Shown: positions 54,993 through 62,972, counted from the first letter of the stretch. The stretch is DNA of 64,000 nt from an uncultured bacterium (GCA_902462155.1 CABQAQ010000010.1:1-64000), one strand, 5' to 3'. Notes: a model not told the origin generated them from the letters alone. Made by a program: numbers and translations.

Positions 54993-55883
54993 TTAAGATA
55001 ATTTTTGTAAATGTTCTTTTAAAATAATGAGCATTACTCCTAATATAACAAGAATTATACCGATTAAGCTATTTAATGTTAAAATTTCTTGAAATAACAA
55101 CACTCCAAAAAATATAGCGGTTAACGGTTCCAAAGCTCCAAGTATTGCAGTAGTAGTTGGTCCAATTAATCTAATAGCAACATTAATTGTTTCAAGAGAT
55201 ATTATTGTAGGGAATATTGCAAGAGCTATAGAACAAGCAAGTATTTTCCAATCGTTTATCGGTTGTAGTTCTGTGCAGAATTTAAGATTATATACAAAAA
55301 CAGATAATGCTAAAAACATGACATAAAAGCTTAATTTTTCATATTTCATATGCTTAACCGGTTTTAAATTTTTGACAAGTACGATATAGATTGCATAAAC
55401 TAAAGCTGATGATAAAACGAAAAGAATACCTTTTGGGTTTAAATTTCCATTAATGCCCCCATTGAGCATAAAAATACCATTAAGTGCAATTAACATAGCA
55501 CATATTGATGTTTTAGTAAGTTTTTCTTTAAAAAATATTGTTGAAATTAAAGCAACTATGATTGGATAAATAAAAAGAATAGTGCAGGCAATGCCAGAGT
55601 CTAAATATTTAAAAGATTCAAATAGGGTTACTGAAGAAAGAGCAAATAATATTGCCATAAAAACAATACAAAGGAATTCTTTAAGTGAGAGTTTTAAACT
55701 TACTTTTTTGAATAATTTTAAATAAACTCCATAGATAATTGTGGCAAACAGATATCTATAAAACAAGATTGAATTAATGCTCATTCCTAATTTATACATA
55801 GGGAGTGCAAATAATGGATTAGTACCGTAACTGATTGCTGATAATATTCCATTTATAAATCCACGAGTTTTATATTTTTTCAT
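54993..55883 (-). CDS. EamA/DMT-family transporter
   Basis: About 296 residues with ten membrane helices arranged as two EamA repeats: the first opens with FINGILSAISYGTNPLFALPMY and ends ACTILFIYPIIVALISTIFF; the second ends TTTAILGALEPLTAIFFGVL and LIGIILVILGVMLIILKE. Family members export metabolites such as amino acids or nucleotide-sugar precursors; substrate not predictable. The start at ATG 55883 is preferred over one at 55913, because a TATAAT (55896-55891) lies between them, seven bases before 55883; the message would be leaderless. Confidence 0.9.
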   Translation of the reverse strand: MKKYKTRGFINGILSAISYGTNPLFALPMYKLGMSINSILFYRYLFATIIYGVYLKLFKKVSLKLSLKEFLCIVFMAILFALSSVTLFESFKYLDSGIACTILFIYPIIVALISTIFFKEKLTKTSICAMLIALNGIFMLNGGINGNLNPKGILFVLSSALVYAIYIVLVKNLKPVKHMKYEKLSFYVMFLALSVFVYNLKFCTELQPINDWKILACSIALAIFPTIISLETINVAIRLIGPTTTAILGALEPLTAIFFGVLLFQEILTLNSLIGIILVILGVMLIILKEHLQKLS

Positions 55884-55968
55884 AAGAGAAATTATAATAC
55901 AAAATTTTTGCAAATGAATGTATATTATATTTTAATAATTTTCACTATAATAAATAAAACAAAAGTGC

Positions 55969-55997
55969 TTGACTCTACAATAGTTGTAATGGATATT
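55969..55997 (+). promoter_or_regulatory. Promoter with BlaI/MecI-like palindrome
   Basis: -35 TTGACT (55969-55974), then TACAA-TAG-TTGTA (55976-55988), a 13-base palindrome of the TACA/TGTA type bound by BlaI-family repressors, then a weak -10 GATATT (55992-55997). The site sits between the boxes, where a repressor would block the polymerase. Regulator identity is inference. Confidence 0.45.
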
Positions 55998-56012
55998 GAA
56001 TTATGCTTAAAA

Positions 56013-56667
56013 ATGAGTTTTACAAATGCAATGTCAATAGCGGCAAAAGATAAGAAATTTTTTAGATTGATTCCTGCATTTAAAAATTCAAAAATAATTG
56101 AGATATCAAAATATAATTATAAAAAATGTACCAAAAAAGGGTAGATTAAATGACATTATTAATTCATCAAAACAAGATGATGAGAAGTTTCGAGATTTTA
56201 TTAATTTGGTATATTTGTCAGATATTTTAAATTTAATATCGAGAGATAGTTTAATATATAAAAATCCTTTATTTTACAATAATTTTTATACAAAAAGTTG
56301 TTCGTTAAATGATGTAAAAGCCTATTCATCTAAATTGAGTAAATTAAGAAATGTAATAATGCATTTTGATATTGATACATATAAAAACAATAAATTAGAA
56401 TATATTAAAACTTTGGCATTTGGGGAAACACAACTTCATTGTAAAAATTATTTTATCCTTGAATTACCAAAAATAAAACCAACAATAAATAATATATTAG
56501 AATTGATTGCAAAATATTATCCTCAAATTTTTGAAATAAAAGATAGAGAAATCGTAGATATTTTTGACGATATCGCTATTATTAATGGTTTACCAGTTGG
56601 AAAATTGCCACAATATTGGTCAATAGGAAGACAAATATATTCTATAAAAATAAATAAAAAATTGTAA
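56013..56667 (+). pseudogene. Frameshifted HEPN-like gene
   Basis: Two frames overlap. The first reads MSFTNAMSIAAKDKKFFRL, then FKNSKIIEISKYNYKK, and stops at 56144. The second, open from 56098 to 56667, reads VPKKGRLNDIINSSKQ, DFINLVYLSDILNLI and SSKLSKLRNVIMHFD. Joining them at the A-runs near 56115-56137 by one base gives a single protein of about 215 residues, so a one-base indel has probably broken it. RNVIMH fits the R-x4-H motif of HEPN RNases found in toxins and defence systems. The family is otherwise not recognised. A sequencing error in the homopolymer would make it an intact gene. Confidence 0.55.
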
Positions 56668-56700
56668 AAATGTAGTAGTAATAAGTTTATAGGAAACGAA

Positions 56701-56741
56701 CCTCTAAAACTCTTTAGAATAGAGGGGATTAATTTTTTATG
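56701..56741 (+). terminator. Possible terminator after the HEPN-like gene
   Basis: CCTCTA (56701-56706)/TAGAGG (56720-56725) stem, followed within nine bases by six T. Confidence 0.45.
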
Positions 56742-56788
56742 CAAAATTTTTTAAAAATACAAAAGTTTGTCAGAACTTTTTCATAAAA

Positions 56789-56820
56789 GACGGAACTGTT
56801 ATCATTGAAGCGTTTCCGCC
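56789..56820 (-). terminator. Possible tmRNA terminator
   Basis: On the minus strand GGCGGAA/TTCCGTC (seven pairs, one G-U) with an 18-base loop, then a TTTT tail, about 40 bases after the tmRNA 3' end. Confidence 0.45.
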
Positions 56821-56858
56821 TTATGACATCATCATAAAAAGAGAAAAATTGAAAAAAC

Positions 56859-57262
56859 TGGAGACGGTGGGAGTCGAACCCACGTCCAAAACGGACAAAC
56901 ATAAACGTCTACGAATATAGGATTATTTTATCTCGAATTGAATAAGGAAGAAATAACCCAAACCTTAAAGATCAATTCAAAGTAGAGAAAGCGATACGCG
57001 CTTTAAGAATAGAACTTAGACTAGATTCCTCTTAAAAGAAAATAGTTGCAACTTGCATAAATTTACCTTATTAGACGGCAAGTTGGTCTAATAAAGTGGC
57101 TGAACTGCTAAGATTAAGCAGCAAGAGCTCTAGCTCTTGAGAAATCAGCAACTACAACGTTATCTGTAGCGTTTATTTTAGAATGCTTGTTATTAACGAA
57201 GAACAGCCCTTCGACTCGCAGCTTATGTCTATCAATCGCCCTGTCAAATCCAAAGCGTCCCC
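56859..57262 (-). ncRNA. ssrA: Transfer-messenger RNA
   Basis: About 404 bases. The 5' end GGGGACG (57262) pairs with the 3' CGTCTCC before discriminator A (56859), forming the tRNA-like acceptor stem; CCA is not encoded. The T-arm GTGGGTTCGACTCCCAC is next to the 3' end, and the 5' half has GGATTTGACAGGGCGATTG, highly conserved in tmRNA. The internal reading frame (57170-57114) encodes the tag ATDNVVVADFSRARALAA and stops with TAA. The molecule is one-piece. With SmpB it rescues stalled ribosomes and marks the truncated protein for proteolysis. Confidence 0.95.
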
Positions 57263-57656
57263 AAGAATATATTAAATTATAAATGTACTAATAAAGTATT
57301 ATTATTATATCATTTTATAAAGTAAAAATCCAGTTGTTTAAAAATGGAGTTCTACTAATTTCCCATCAAATATATTTAAAAAAGGATTATAATATCATTT
57401 TAAACTCGTTTTAGAATTTTTTAGTTTTAAAACAAAGAAAGAATTTAAGGTGGTGGAAAAAAAAGAGAATTTTAGTCGAATTTAGTATAAATTTTTATAT
57501 GAAGTCTTTTAATAATTTACAGAAAAGCCAACTAATATAGCTATTGTGAACTTTGTTATAAGTGAGTGGTCGTTTATTTATTTGATTATTTATGTTAAGC
57601 TTGATTGCTAAAATATAATAAAAGAAAAAAGAAGAAAAAGAAGAAAAAAGGTTATT
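57263..57656. other. Intergenic region between tmRNA and the truncated glycosyltransferase gene
   Basis: 394 bases. It includes the presumed tmRNA promoter (TATAAT on the minus strand 13 bases before the mature 5' end, no clear -35), a sequence at about 57394 similar to the left arm of the inverted repeat at 37855, a TATAAT at 57614-57619, and a 32-base almost pure purine stretch (57621-57652) just before the next gene. No gene seen. Confidence 0.5.
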
Positions 57657-58166
57657 ATGAATGCAGAAGAAAAAGAGCAAGTACTAGTAAGTATCGTAAT
57701 GCCAATATTTAATCATCCTTTTATTATGTTTAGAAGAGAATTGAATATAAAATATCCGAGTTATAAACCGGCCGAGGACTGGATTGTATTTCTGGAGCTG
57801 CTACAGAATGGATGTAAAATTGAGAATATAAATAAAGTTTTAGGTTCATATAGAGTAAACAAAAAATCGCTTATGAGAATGTACCCATTATATTGTAGTT
57901 ATTTAATATCAAAAGTAAGGGTGTATTATTATGGTATTTATTTTGGAAAAAGATTAAGTTTTCATAATGAAGTTCTTAATAAAAAGACTTTTAAGCTTCA
58001 AGAGATTATAGAATTTATAAGATATACAAAAGAGATAGCAAGATTACAAGGAGGTCTTGGAATAGATGTATGTGATCAATTTAACATATATTTGAAATAT
58101 ATGATTGATAAAAGTAATATAAACAAGAATATAAAATATTTAAAGAGGTTATTTATAGGGAAGTAA
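57657..58166 (+). CDS. Family-2 glycosyltransferase remnant with internal deletion
   Basis: 169 residues. It opens with VSIVMPIFN, the first strand of a GT2 glycosyltransferase, but jumps at once to HPFIMFRRELNIKYPSYK and AEDWIVFLELLQNGCKIEN, followed by VLGSYRVNKKSL, which in GT2 enzymes lie some 150 residues later. The nucleotide-sugar binding and DxD regions are therefore missing, and an in-frame deletion is the simple explanation. The product should be inactive as a transferase. The remaining C-terminus (RVYYYGIYFGKRLSF onward) is the usual Lys/Tyr-rich tail. Purine-rich tracts flank the gene on both sides. Confidence 0.7.
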   Translation: MNAEEKEQVLVSIVMPIFNHPFIMFRRELNIKYPSYKPAEDWIVFLELLQNGCKIENINKVLGSYRVNKKSLMRMYPLYCSYLISKVRVYYYGIYFGKRLSFHNEVLNKKTFKLQEIIEFIRYTKEIARLQGGLGIDVCDQFNIYLKYMIDKSNINKNIKYLKRLFIGK

Positions 58167-58211
58167 AGAAGAAAAAGAAAAGATTAAATAGAAGAAAAAT
58201 AAAAAGAGAAT

Positions 58212-58248
58212 GTGTCGAAAGAAGATTTTAATAGATTCGGTTCGACAC
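58212..58248. terminator. Hairpin between the glycosyltransferase remnant and the 57-codon gene
   Basis: GTGTCGAA/TTCGACAC, an eight-base stem with a 21-base loop, between two convergent genes. T-rich DNA follows on the minus strand. Confidence 0.55.
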
Positions 58249-58300
58249 TAAAAATATAATAAGAATAAAGTAAATTAAACGAAGAAAAAGTTTACAGAAA

Positions 58301-58474
58301 TTAAGAAGCACGTCGCATAAGATCTGATAACTTGATTTCTTTAGACTGTTTAATTTTTTTAGATTTAGGTTTATTTAAAGTTTGTTCAGGTTTAAATTGA
58401 GATAACCCGATTTTAAAAGTATCAGAAGAATTTAGCATAAAAATACTTTTGAAAAAATTAATGAAATCATTCAT
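58301..58474 (-). CDS. Small basic protein of 57 residues
   Basis: An intact frame from ATG 58474 to TAA 58301 preceded by AAGGAG six bases upstream, the best ribosome binding site of this area. The product starts MNDFINFFKSIFMLNSSDTF, has a Pro/Lys-rich middle, and ends with KEIKLSDLMRRAS. It is basic and without a membrane segment. I know of no named family, though the LSDLMRR ending looks like a conserved tail. It is convergent to the glycosyltransferase remnant. Confidence 0.7.
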   Translation of the reverse strand: MNDFINFFKSIFMLNSSDTFKIGLSQFKPEQTLNKPKSKKIKQSKEIKLSDLMRRAS

Positions 58475-58583
58475 ATTCAACTCCTTTTATAAAAATATTA
58501 TTACGTAATATTTTTGATTTATATCAACTATTAAAACTATTTTTTTTAAATGTTTAATCCGAAGTTATGGTAATATTAGAAAT

Positions 58584-59309
58584 ATGGATAAAGAAGAAAA
58601 AATAATACAAACAGGTAATGAATTTCAGTTAGCATATGAGCTAGCGAAAAAGGATTATGATTATGAAGAAATAATGATTAATTTAGTAGGAACTGATAAT
58701 ATAAAGAAGCATATAAGTATAATAAATCTTAAAAGTATAAGAAATGAAAGAGATGCGAAGATTCTAGTAAGTAATATGATAAATGAAGAGGGTATAATAA
58801 GGGAGTCAGTAGCAAATAAAGTAAGTGAGCTAATAAAAGATAATAGATATAAAGAATATTTCCAGAGTGAAGAGATAATAGAAGTAATAATAAAAGCAAT
58901 AAATGACATGAATCCAAATGTAAGTCGAATAGTAAGCGGATTTTTAGATAAGTTTGAAGAACAAGGAATCATTTTAAATAGATTAATAGAAAAGGGATTA
59001 AAAGTATCAAAAGATCTAGAAGAATATAAAAAGAATGATAGAAAAGAGAAGAGTTATAAAAAGAACAAGAAACAGTTTGAGTTATATTGGAGTTTAGAAG
59101 GGATAGCAAATTTAAGGATAGGAGATATAGGAGAAGATTTAAAAGAGTTATTAAGATATGGTAGTTTATATGAAGATTACACAATAAGAGAAAAGGTTGC
59201 AAAAATAATAACAAAGATAGAAGAAGAGAGAAGAGATAAAGATATAAAAGAGATAGAGAATAAGTTAAGACAAGACAATAATTTTTATGTAAAGAGATAT
59301 ATAAAATAG
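58584..59309 (+). CDS. Unknown alpha-helical (HEAT-like) protein
   Basis: 241 residues, nearly all helix and highly charged. Segments such as IIRESVANKVSELIKDN, PNVSRIVSGFLDKFEE and YTIREKVAKIITKIEEERR look like the helix pairs of HEAT repeats, each with a conserved-type Arg/Asp turn. A Lys-rich loop at 145-160 breaks the solenoid. No catalytic motif. TAATAT ends seven bases before the ATG with no Shine-Dalgarno, so the start appears leaderless. It lies upstream of the ribosomal operon on the same strand, where rplR would normally be. Confidence 0.75.
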   Translation: MDKEEKIIQTGNEFQLAYELAKKDYDYEEIMINLVGTDNIKKHISIINLKSIRNERDAKILVSNMINEEGIIRESVANKVSELIKDNRYKEYFQSEEIIEVIIKAINDMNPNVSRIVSGFLDKFEEQGIILNRLIEKGLKVSKDLEEYKKNDRKEKSYKKNKKQFELYWSLEGIANLRIGDIGEDLKELLRYGSLYEDYTIREKVAKIITKIEEERRDKDIKEIENKLRQDNNFYVKRYIK

Positions 59310-59335
59310 AGGGAGTAATGTAAAAAAGTCGTTAC

Positions 59336-59363
59336 TTGCAATATATAAAATAACATGTATAAT
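59336..59363 (+). promoter_or_regulatory. Promoter of the rpsE operon
   Basis: -35 TTGCAA (59336-59341), 16-base spacer, -10 TATAAT (59358-59363). The leader of about 100 bases contains a hairpin, GCTGCTT/AAGTAGT, near 59412-59430 that could be a ribosomal-protein target. Confidence 0.65.
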
Positions 59364-59471
59364 GTAATAGTCAGAAAAAATCCCAACATCCAAAATAATT
59401 TTAATAGGTAGCTGCTTAGAGAAGTAGTTATTTGTTATGTAACGAATTTAATTTAGGAAGGTAAAGGACAC

Positions 59472-60143
59472 GTGGAAGAAATTCAAAACAAAGAGACAGA
59501 GAATGTTGAAGTAGTTGAAACAGAAGTACTGGAAGAAGAAACAACAGAAGAAGTAGTAACACCAACATCAACAGAAGAAGAAGGGAAAAGAGGTTCTGTA
59601 AGAAAGGGTAGAGAAGGAAGAGGCAGAAGAAGACGAAATAATGATAATCAAGAAGCCCCAGTACAGAGCGAATGGACAGAGCGAGTAATTCAGATTCGCA
59701 GAGTAACAAAAGTAGTAAAAGGCGGAAAGAAATTAAGTTTCAGAGCTATAGTAATAGTAGGGAACCAAAAGGGTCAAGTAGGAGTAGGCTGTGCGAAGGC
59801 ATCAGAAGTAATAATAGCCATCCAGAAGGCCATAGCGGACGGTAGAAAAAATTTAATAAGTGTGCCAATATTTAATACAACAATACCACATCCAATAACA
59901 GGAAGAGCAGGAGCGGGTGCTGTAATGTTAAGGCCGGCATCAGAAGGTACCGGTATCATAGCAGGAGGAGCAGTACGTGCAGTTCTTGAATTAGCAGGTG
60001 TAGAAAATATATTAAGTAAATCATTAGGATCAAAATCCCCATTGAATGCTGCGAATGCGACAATGCAAGCATTAAAATCATTAAGATTATTTAATGACGT
60101 AGCGAAGAAGCGTGGATTAAGCGTAAAAGAGATGTTGAACTAA
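59472..60143 (+). CDS. rpsE: 30S ribosomal protein S5 with charged N-terminal extension
   Basis: Small-subunit protein involved in decoding fidelity. The conserved core starts near residue 67 (RVIQIRRVTKVVKGGKKLSF) and has FRAIVIVGNQKGQVGVGCAK, GRAGAGAVMLRPASEGTGI and GSKSPLNAANATMQALKSL. Length is 223 against about 166 usual: the first 60 residues form an acidic Glu/Val/Thr stretch followed by a basic Arg/Gly run. Start is GTG 59472 with AGGAAGG and AAAGGA upstream. First gene of the operon; rplR and the rest of the spc operon are not adjacent. Confidence 0.96.
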   Translation: MEEIQNKETENVEVVETEVLEEETTEEVVTPTSTEEEGKRGSVRKGREGRGRRRRNNDNQEAPVQSEWTERVIQIRRVTKVVKGGKKLSFRAIVIVGNQKGQVGVGCAKASEVIIAIQKAIADGRKNLISVPIFNTTIPHPITGRAGAGAVMLRPASEGTGIIAGGAVRAVLELAGVENILSKSLGSKSPLNAANATMQALKSLRLFNDVAKKRGLSVKEMLN

Positions 60144-60162
60144 ATTAAGGGAGGAAAAATAT

Positions 60163-60360
60163 ATGGCTAATCAACAAGAGTACAAGAAAGTACAGATTGA
60201 ACTAAAAAAGAGCTTAATTGGTTCAACAGAGGCACAAGTAAGAGTAGCAAGAGCCTTAGGATTAAGGAAAGTACATCAAAAGGTAGAACATTATACAAGT
60301 CCAACAATCTTAGGGATGATAAATAAAATATCTCATTTACTTGAGGTATCTGAGCTATAA
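60163..60360 (+). CDS. rpmD: 50S ribosomal protein L30
   Basis: 65 residues, bacterial L30: KKVQIELKKSLIGSTEAQVR, ALGLRKVHQKVEHYTSPTIL and GMINKISHLLEV fit the family pattern. GGGAGGAAAAAT precedes the ATG. Between rpsE and rplO, its normal place. Confidence 0.95.
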   Translation: MANQQEYKKVQIELKKSLIGSTEAQVRVARALGLRKVHQKVEHYTSPTILGMINKISHLLEVSEL

Positions 60361-60379
60361 AGGAAGGTATTGAAGAATT

Positions 60380-60835
60380 ATGACAGATAGTAGAATAACA
60401 ATAGAAGATTTAAGACCTGAAGAAGGATCAACACATAAAGTAAAAAGAGTAGGCCGAGGAAGATCATCAGGACACGGAAAGACAAGTTGTCGAGGCCATA
60501 ATGGAGAAGGTCAAAGATCAGGAAGAAGTTCAAAAAGAGGATTTGAAGGAGGACAAATGCCTTCATATCGTCAATTCCCTAAATTAAAGGGATTCAGCAA
60601 TTTTAATGCTATTAATTATGCTGAAATAAACGTATGTGATTTAGAAAAGCTTAATTTGGAAGAAGTAACTTTAGAGAAATTAAAAGAAATAAAGAAAGTA
60701 AACTCTAAAGCAGAAGGATTAAGAGTGTTAGGAAATGGGGAATTAACAAAATCTATTACAGTGAAGGCTGTATATTTTACCCCATCAGCAAAAGAGAAGA
60801 TTGAGAAAGCAAACGGTAAAGCGGAGTTAGTTTAA
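60380..60835 (+). CDS. rplO: 50S ribosomal protein L15
   Basis: 151 residues with the family start (IEDLRPEEGSTHKVKRVGRG, then RSSGHGKTSCRGHNGEGQRS), FEGGQMPSYRQFPKLKGF and the C-terminal SKAEGLRVLGNGELTKSI. The central 23S-binding Gly/Arg-rich segment is typical. It overlaps secY by one base, so translation is coupled. Confidence 0.97.
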   Translation: MTDSRITIEDLRPEEGSTHKVKRVGRGRSSGHGKTSCRGHNGEGQRSGRSSKRGFEGGQMPSYRQFPKLKGFSNFNAINYAEINVCDLEKLNLEEVTLEKLKEIKKVNSKAEGLRVLGNGELTKSITVKAVYFTPSAKEKIEKANGKAELV

Positions 60836-62178
60836 TGCAACAGATGAAAATGAAGCCCCCAACAATTGATGATTTAATGTCAATGTTAAAAGCTTCAGGC
60901 CTAAAAGAGAAACTAATATTTACCTTTGCGATGATAGCGATATTTCGTTTTTGTGCGCAGGTACCTTTATTTGGAATAAACAATGAGGTATTTGCAAACA
61001 TTGCAGCGGGTAATAATATTATAGGATTTTTAGACCTATTTTCAGGTGGAGCTTTAGGGAATGTATCAATAATTGCTTTAGGTATTGGGCCATATATTAC
61101 AGCATCAATAATAATGCAATTATTAAGCGTAGTAATTCCAACGTTAGAACAGCTACAAAAAGAAGAAGGTGAAGCAGGAAGGCGAAAGATTTCGCAATAT
61201 ACAAGGGTGTTTACCGTATTAATTGCGGCATTTCAGTCTTTAGTATTTTTGTTATTTTTAACGAATCAAGCATCTGCGGCTTTATTACCTGGAATTAATA
61301 AAGGATTATTTCTTATAGGTTCAACAATAATACTTACAGCAGGATCTGTATTTGTAATGTGGTTAGCGGAACTTATAACAGAAAAAGGTCTGGGTAATGG
61401 CGGATCACTTTTAATATTTTGTGGTATTTTAGCAGGGATTCCGGTATATACGAGTCGTACAGCACAGTTAGTTGCGTATGATTCCGGAATGCAGCTTGGT
61501 CTTGTTGTATTACTTGCTATTTTCTTTGCCACTATGATTCTTATAGTTATTATGCAAGAAGCTATAAGAAAAGTTACTATTATTAATCCAAAAAGACAGG
61601 TTGGTAATAAAATTTATGGTGGTGTAAGTACATTTATTCCGTTTAAATTAAATCCGGGTGGTGTTATGCCTATAATCTTTGCAGTAGCTATTTTATTATT
61701 CCCATCTACTGTTTTGAGTTTAGCATCAAGTATTAATATGAGTACCGGACCGTTAAAGTCTATAATTACTCAATTATCATTATTATTCAGTCCTTCGGGT
61801 TTAACTTATTATGTAATGTATTTTTTACTTATTGTAGCGCTTACATTCTTTTATGCATCAATTATGCCAAATATGCAGCCAAAAGATATTGCTACTAATT
61901 TGAAAAAATATGGGTCTTCTATACCTGGTATTAAACCCGGTAAACCTACTTGTGAGGCTTTAGATAGAATTTTATCCCGTATTACTTTTATAGGTGCTTT
62001 AGGGCTTGGTATTATTGCATTGATTCCATCTATTGCTAGTTATATTACAAATATTACTACATTGCAGGGGATCGGTGCTACATCTTTAATCATCATGGTG
62101 GGTGTTGCGTTAGATTTTATAAATCAAATAAAAACGCATTTATTAGCACGTAATTATGATAGCTTTTTGAAGGATTAG
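60835..62178 (+). CDS. secY: Preprotein translocase subunit SecY
   Basis: Central channel of the Sec translocon, ten membrane helices. Recognised blocks: FRFCAQVPLFGI, LFSGGALGNVSIIALGIGPY, ASIIMQLLSVVIPTLEQLQK, ITEKGLGNGGSLLIFCGILA and the cytoplasmic loop KIYGGVSTFIPFKLNPGGVM. 447 residues, slightly longer than E. coli. It is followed by a strong terminator, so adk has its own transcript. Confidence 0.98.
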   Translation: MQQMKMKPPTIDDLMSMLKASGLKEKLIFTFAMIAIFRFCAQVPLFGINNEVFANIAAGNNIIGFLDLFSGGALGNVSIIALGIGPYITASIIMQLLSVVIPTLEQLQKEEGEAGRRKISQYTRVFTVLIAAFQSLVFLLFLTNQASAALLPGINKGLFLIGSTIILTAGSVFVMWLAELITEKGLGNGGSLLIFCGILAGIPVYTSRTAQLVAYDSGMQLGLVVLLAIFFATMILIVIMQEAIRKVTIINPKRQVGNKIYGGVSTFIPFKLNPGGVMPIIFAVAILLFPSTVLSLASSINMSTGPLKSIITQLSLLFSPSGLTYYVMYFLLIVALTFFYASIMPNMQPKDIATNLKKYGSSIPGIKPGKPTCEALDRILSRITFIGALGLGIIALIPSIASYITNITTLQGIGATSLIIMVGVALDFINQIKTHLLARNYDSFLKD

Positions 62179-62224
62179 GTAATAAAATTTCTATTTGAAA
62201 TGAATTAGGCTTAATATTATTTAG

Positions 62225-62266
62225 GAGAAGATGGTTTAAAAAATTTTTTAACTATCTTCTCTTTTT
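62225..62266 (+). terminator. Terminator after secY
   Basis: GAGAAGAT/ATCTTCTC stem extended by an inner AAAAAATTTTTT-type pairing, followed by five T. It sits about 46 bases after the secY stop. Confidence 0.85.
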
Positions 62267-62314
62267 ATTTTGTATTATAATGAATCTATTGAAATATGAT
62301 CAGGAGAATTTAAA

Positions 62315-62971
62315 ATGGTTAAACAATTAATTTTTATTGGAGCACCGGCTTGTGGTAAGGGGACTCAGACTATTATGTTATCTCAAAAGACTTCTATGCC
62401 TCATATTGATACAGGATCACTTTTAAGGAAGTCTATAGCGGATAAAACTCCTGAAGGTCTGATTGCTAAAAAATATATTGATGAAGGGAAACTTGTCCCA
62501 CCTGAAATAGTGGCAGGTATAATAAAAAACAGATTATCTGCTGATGATTGTAAAAATGGTTGTATATTAGATGGTTATCCTAGAAGTGTAGTACAAGCTC
62601 AGACTTTAGACCAGATAAATAAAGAAGTATTTAAAGATAAGGATGTAGACCTTAGAGTAATTTATTTTGATCTTGATGAGAAAATTCTGCTTGAAAGAAT
62701 TGTAAATCGTAGATCTTGTCCAAAATGTGGTAAGATTTATAATTTAAAATTTGCAAAACCAGAGAATGAAAATGTGTGTGATATAGATGGTGAAGTTCTT
62801 GTTCAACGTAAAGATGATACTGCGGAAACTGCATCAAAGAGATTTGAAACATACCATAAAGAAACTGAACCTTTGATAGAATATTATAAAGAAAAGGGAG
62901 TTCTTATTAACCTTGATGCAAATGGATCAGTTGAAGAAATTTTTAATCGATTAAATAAGGTGATTGAGTAA
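62315..62971 (+). CDS. adk: Adenylate kinase
   Basis: Interconverts ATP, ADP and AMP. P-loop GAPACGKGTQT at 9-19, AMP site DTGSLLRKSIA, DGYPRSVVQAQ, and a zinc-type LID (CPKCGKIYNL with a further Cys and Asp in NVCDIDGE), found in Gram-positives and many others. 218 residues. CAGGAGAATTTAAA precedes the ATG and a TATAAT (62276-62281) lies upstream. map follows with almost no gap. Confidence 0.97.
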   Translation: MVKQLIFIGAPACGKGTQTIMLSQKTSMPHIDTGSLLRKSIADKTPEGLIAKKYIDEGKLVPPEIVAGIIKNRLSADDCKNGCILDGYPRSVVQAQTLDQINKEVFKDKDVDLRVIYFDLDEKILLERIVNRRSCPKCGKIYNLKFAKPENENVCDIDGEVLVQRKDDTAETASKRFETYHKETEPLIEYYKEKGVLINLDANGSVEEIFNRLNKVIE

Positions 62972-62972
62972 T

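Noticed and set aside
55884..55913. Ten extra N-terminal residues of the DMT transporter
   Set aside because: The only good -10 lies downstream of that ATG, so the message would not include it.
55908..56010. Upstream part of the first frame of the HEPN-like gene
   Set aside because: It contains the promoter and palindrome; a start at 56013 is more consistent.
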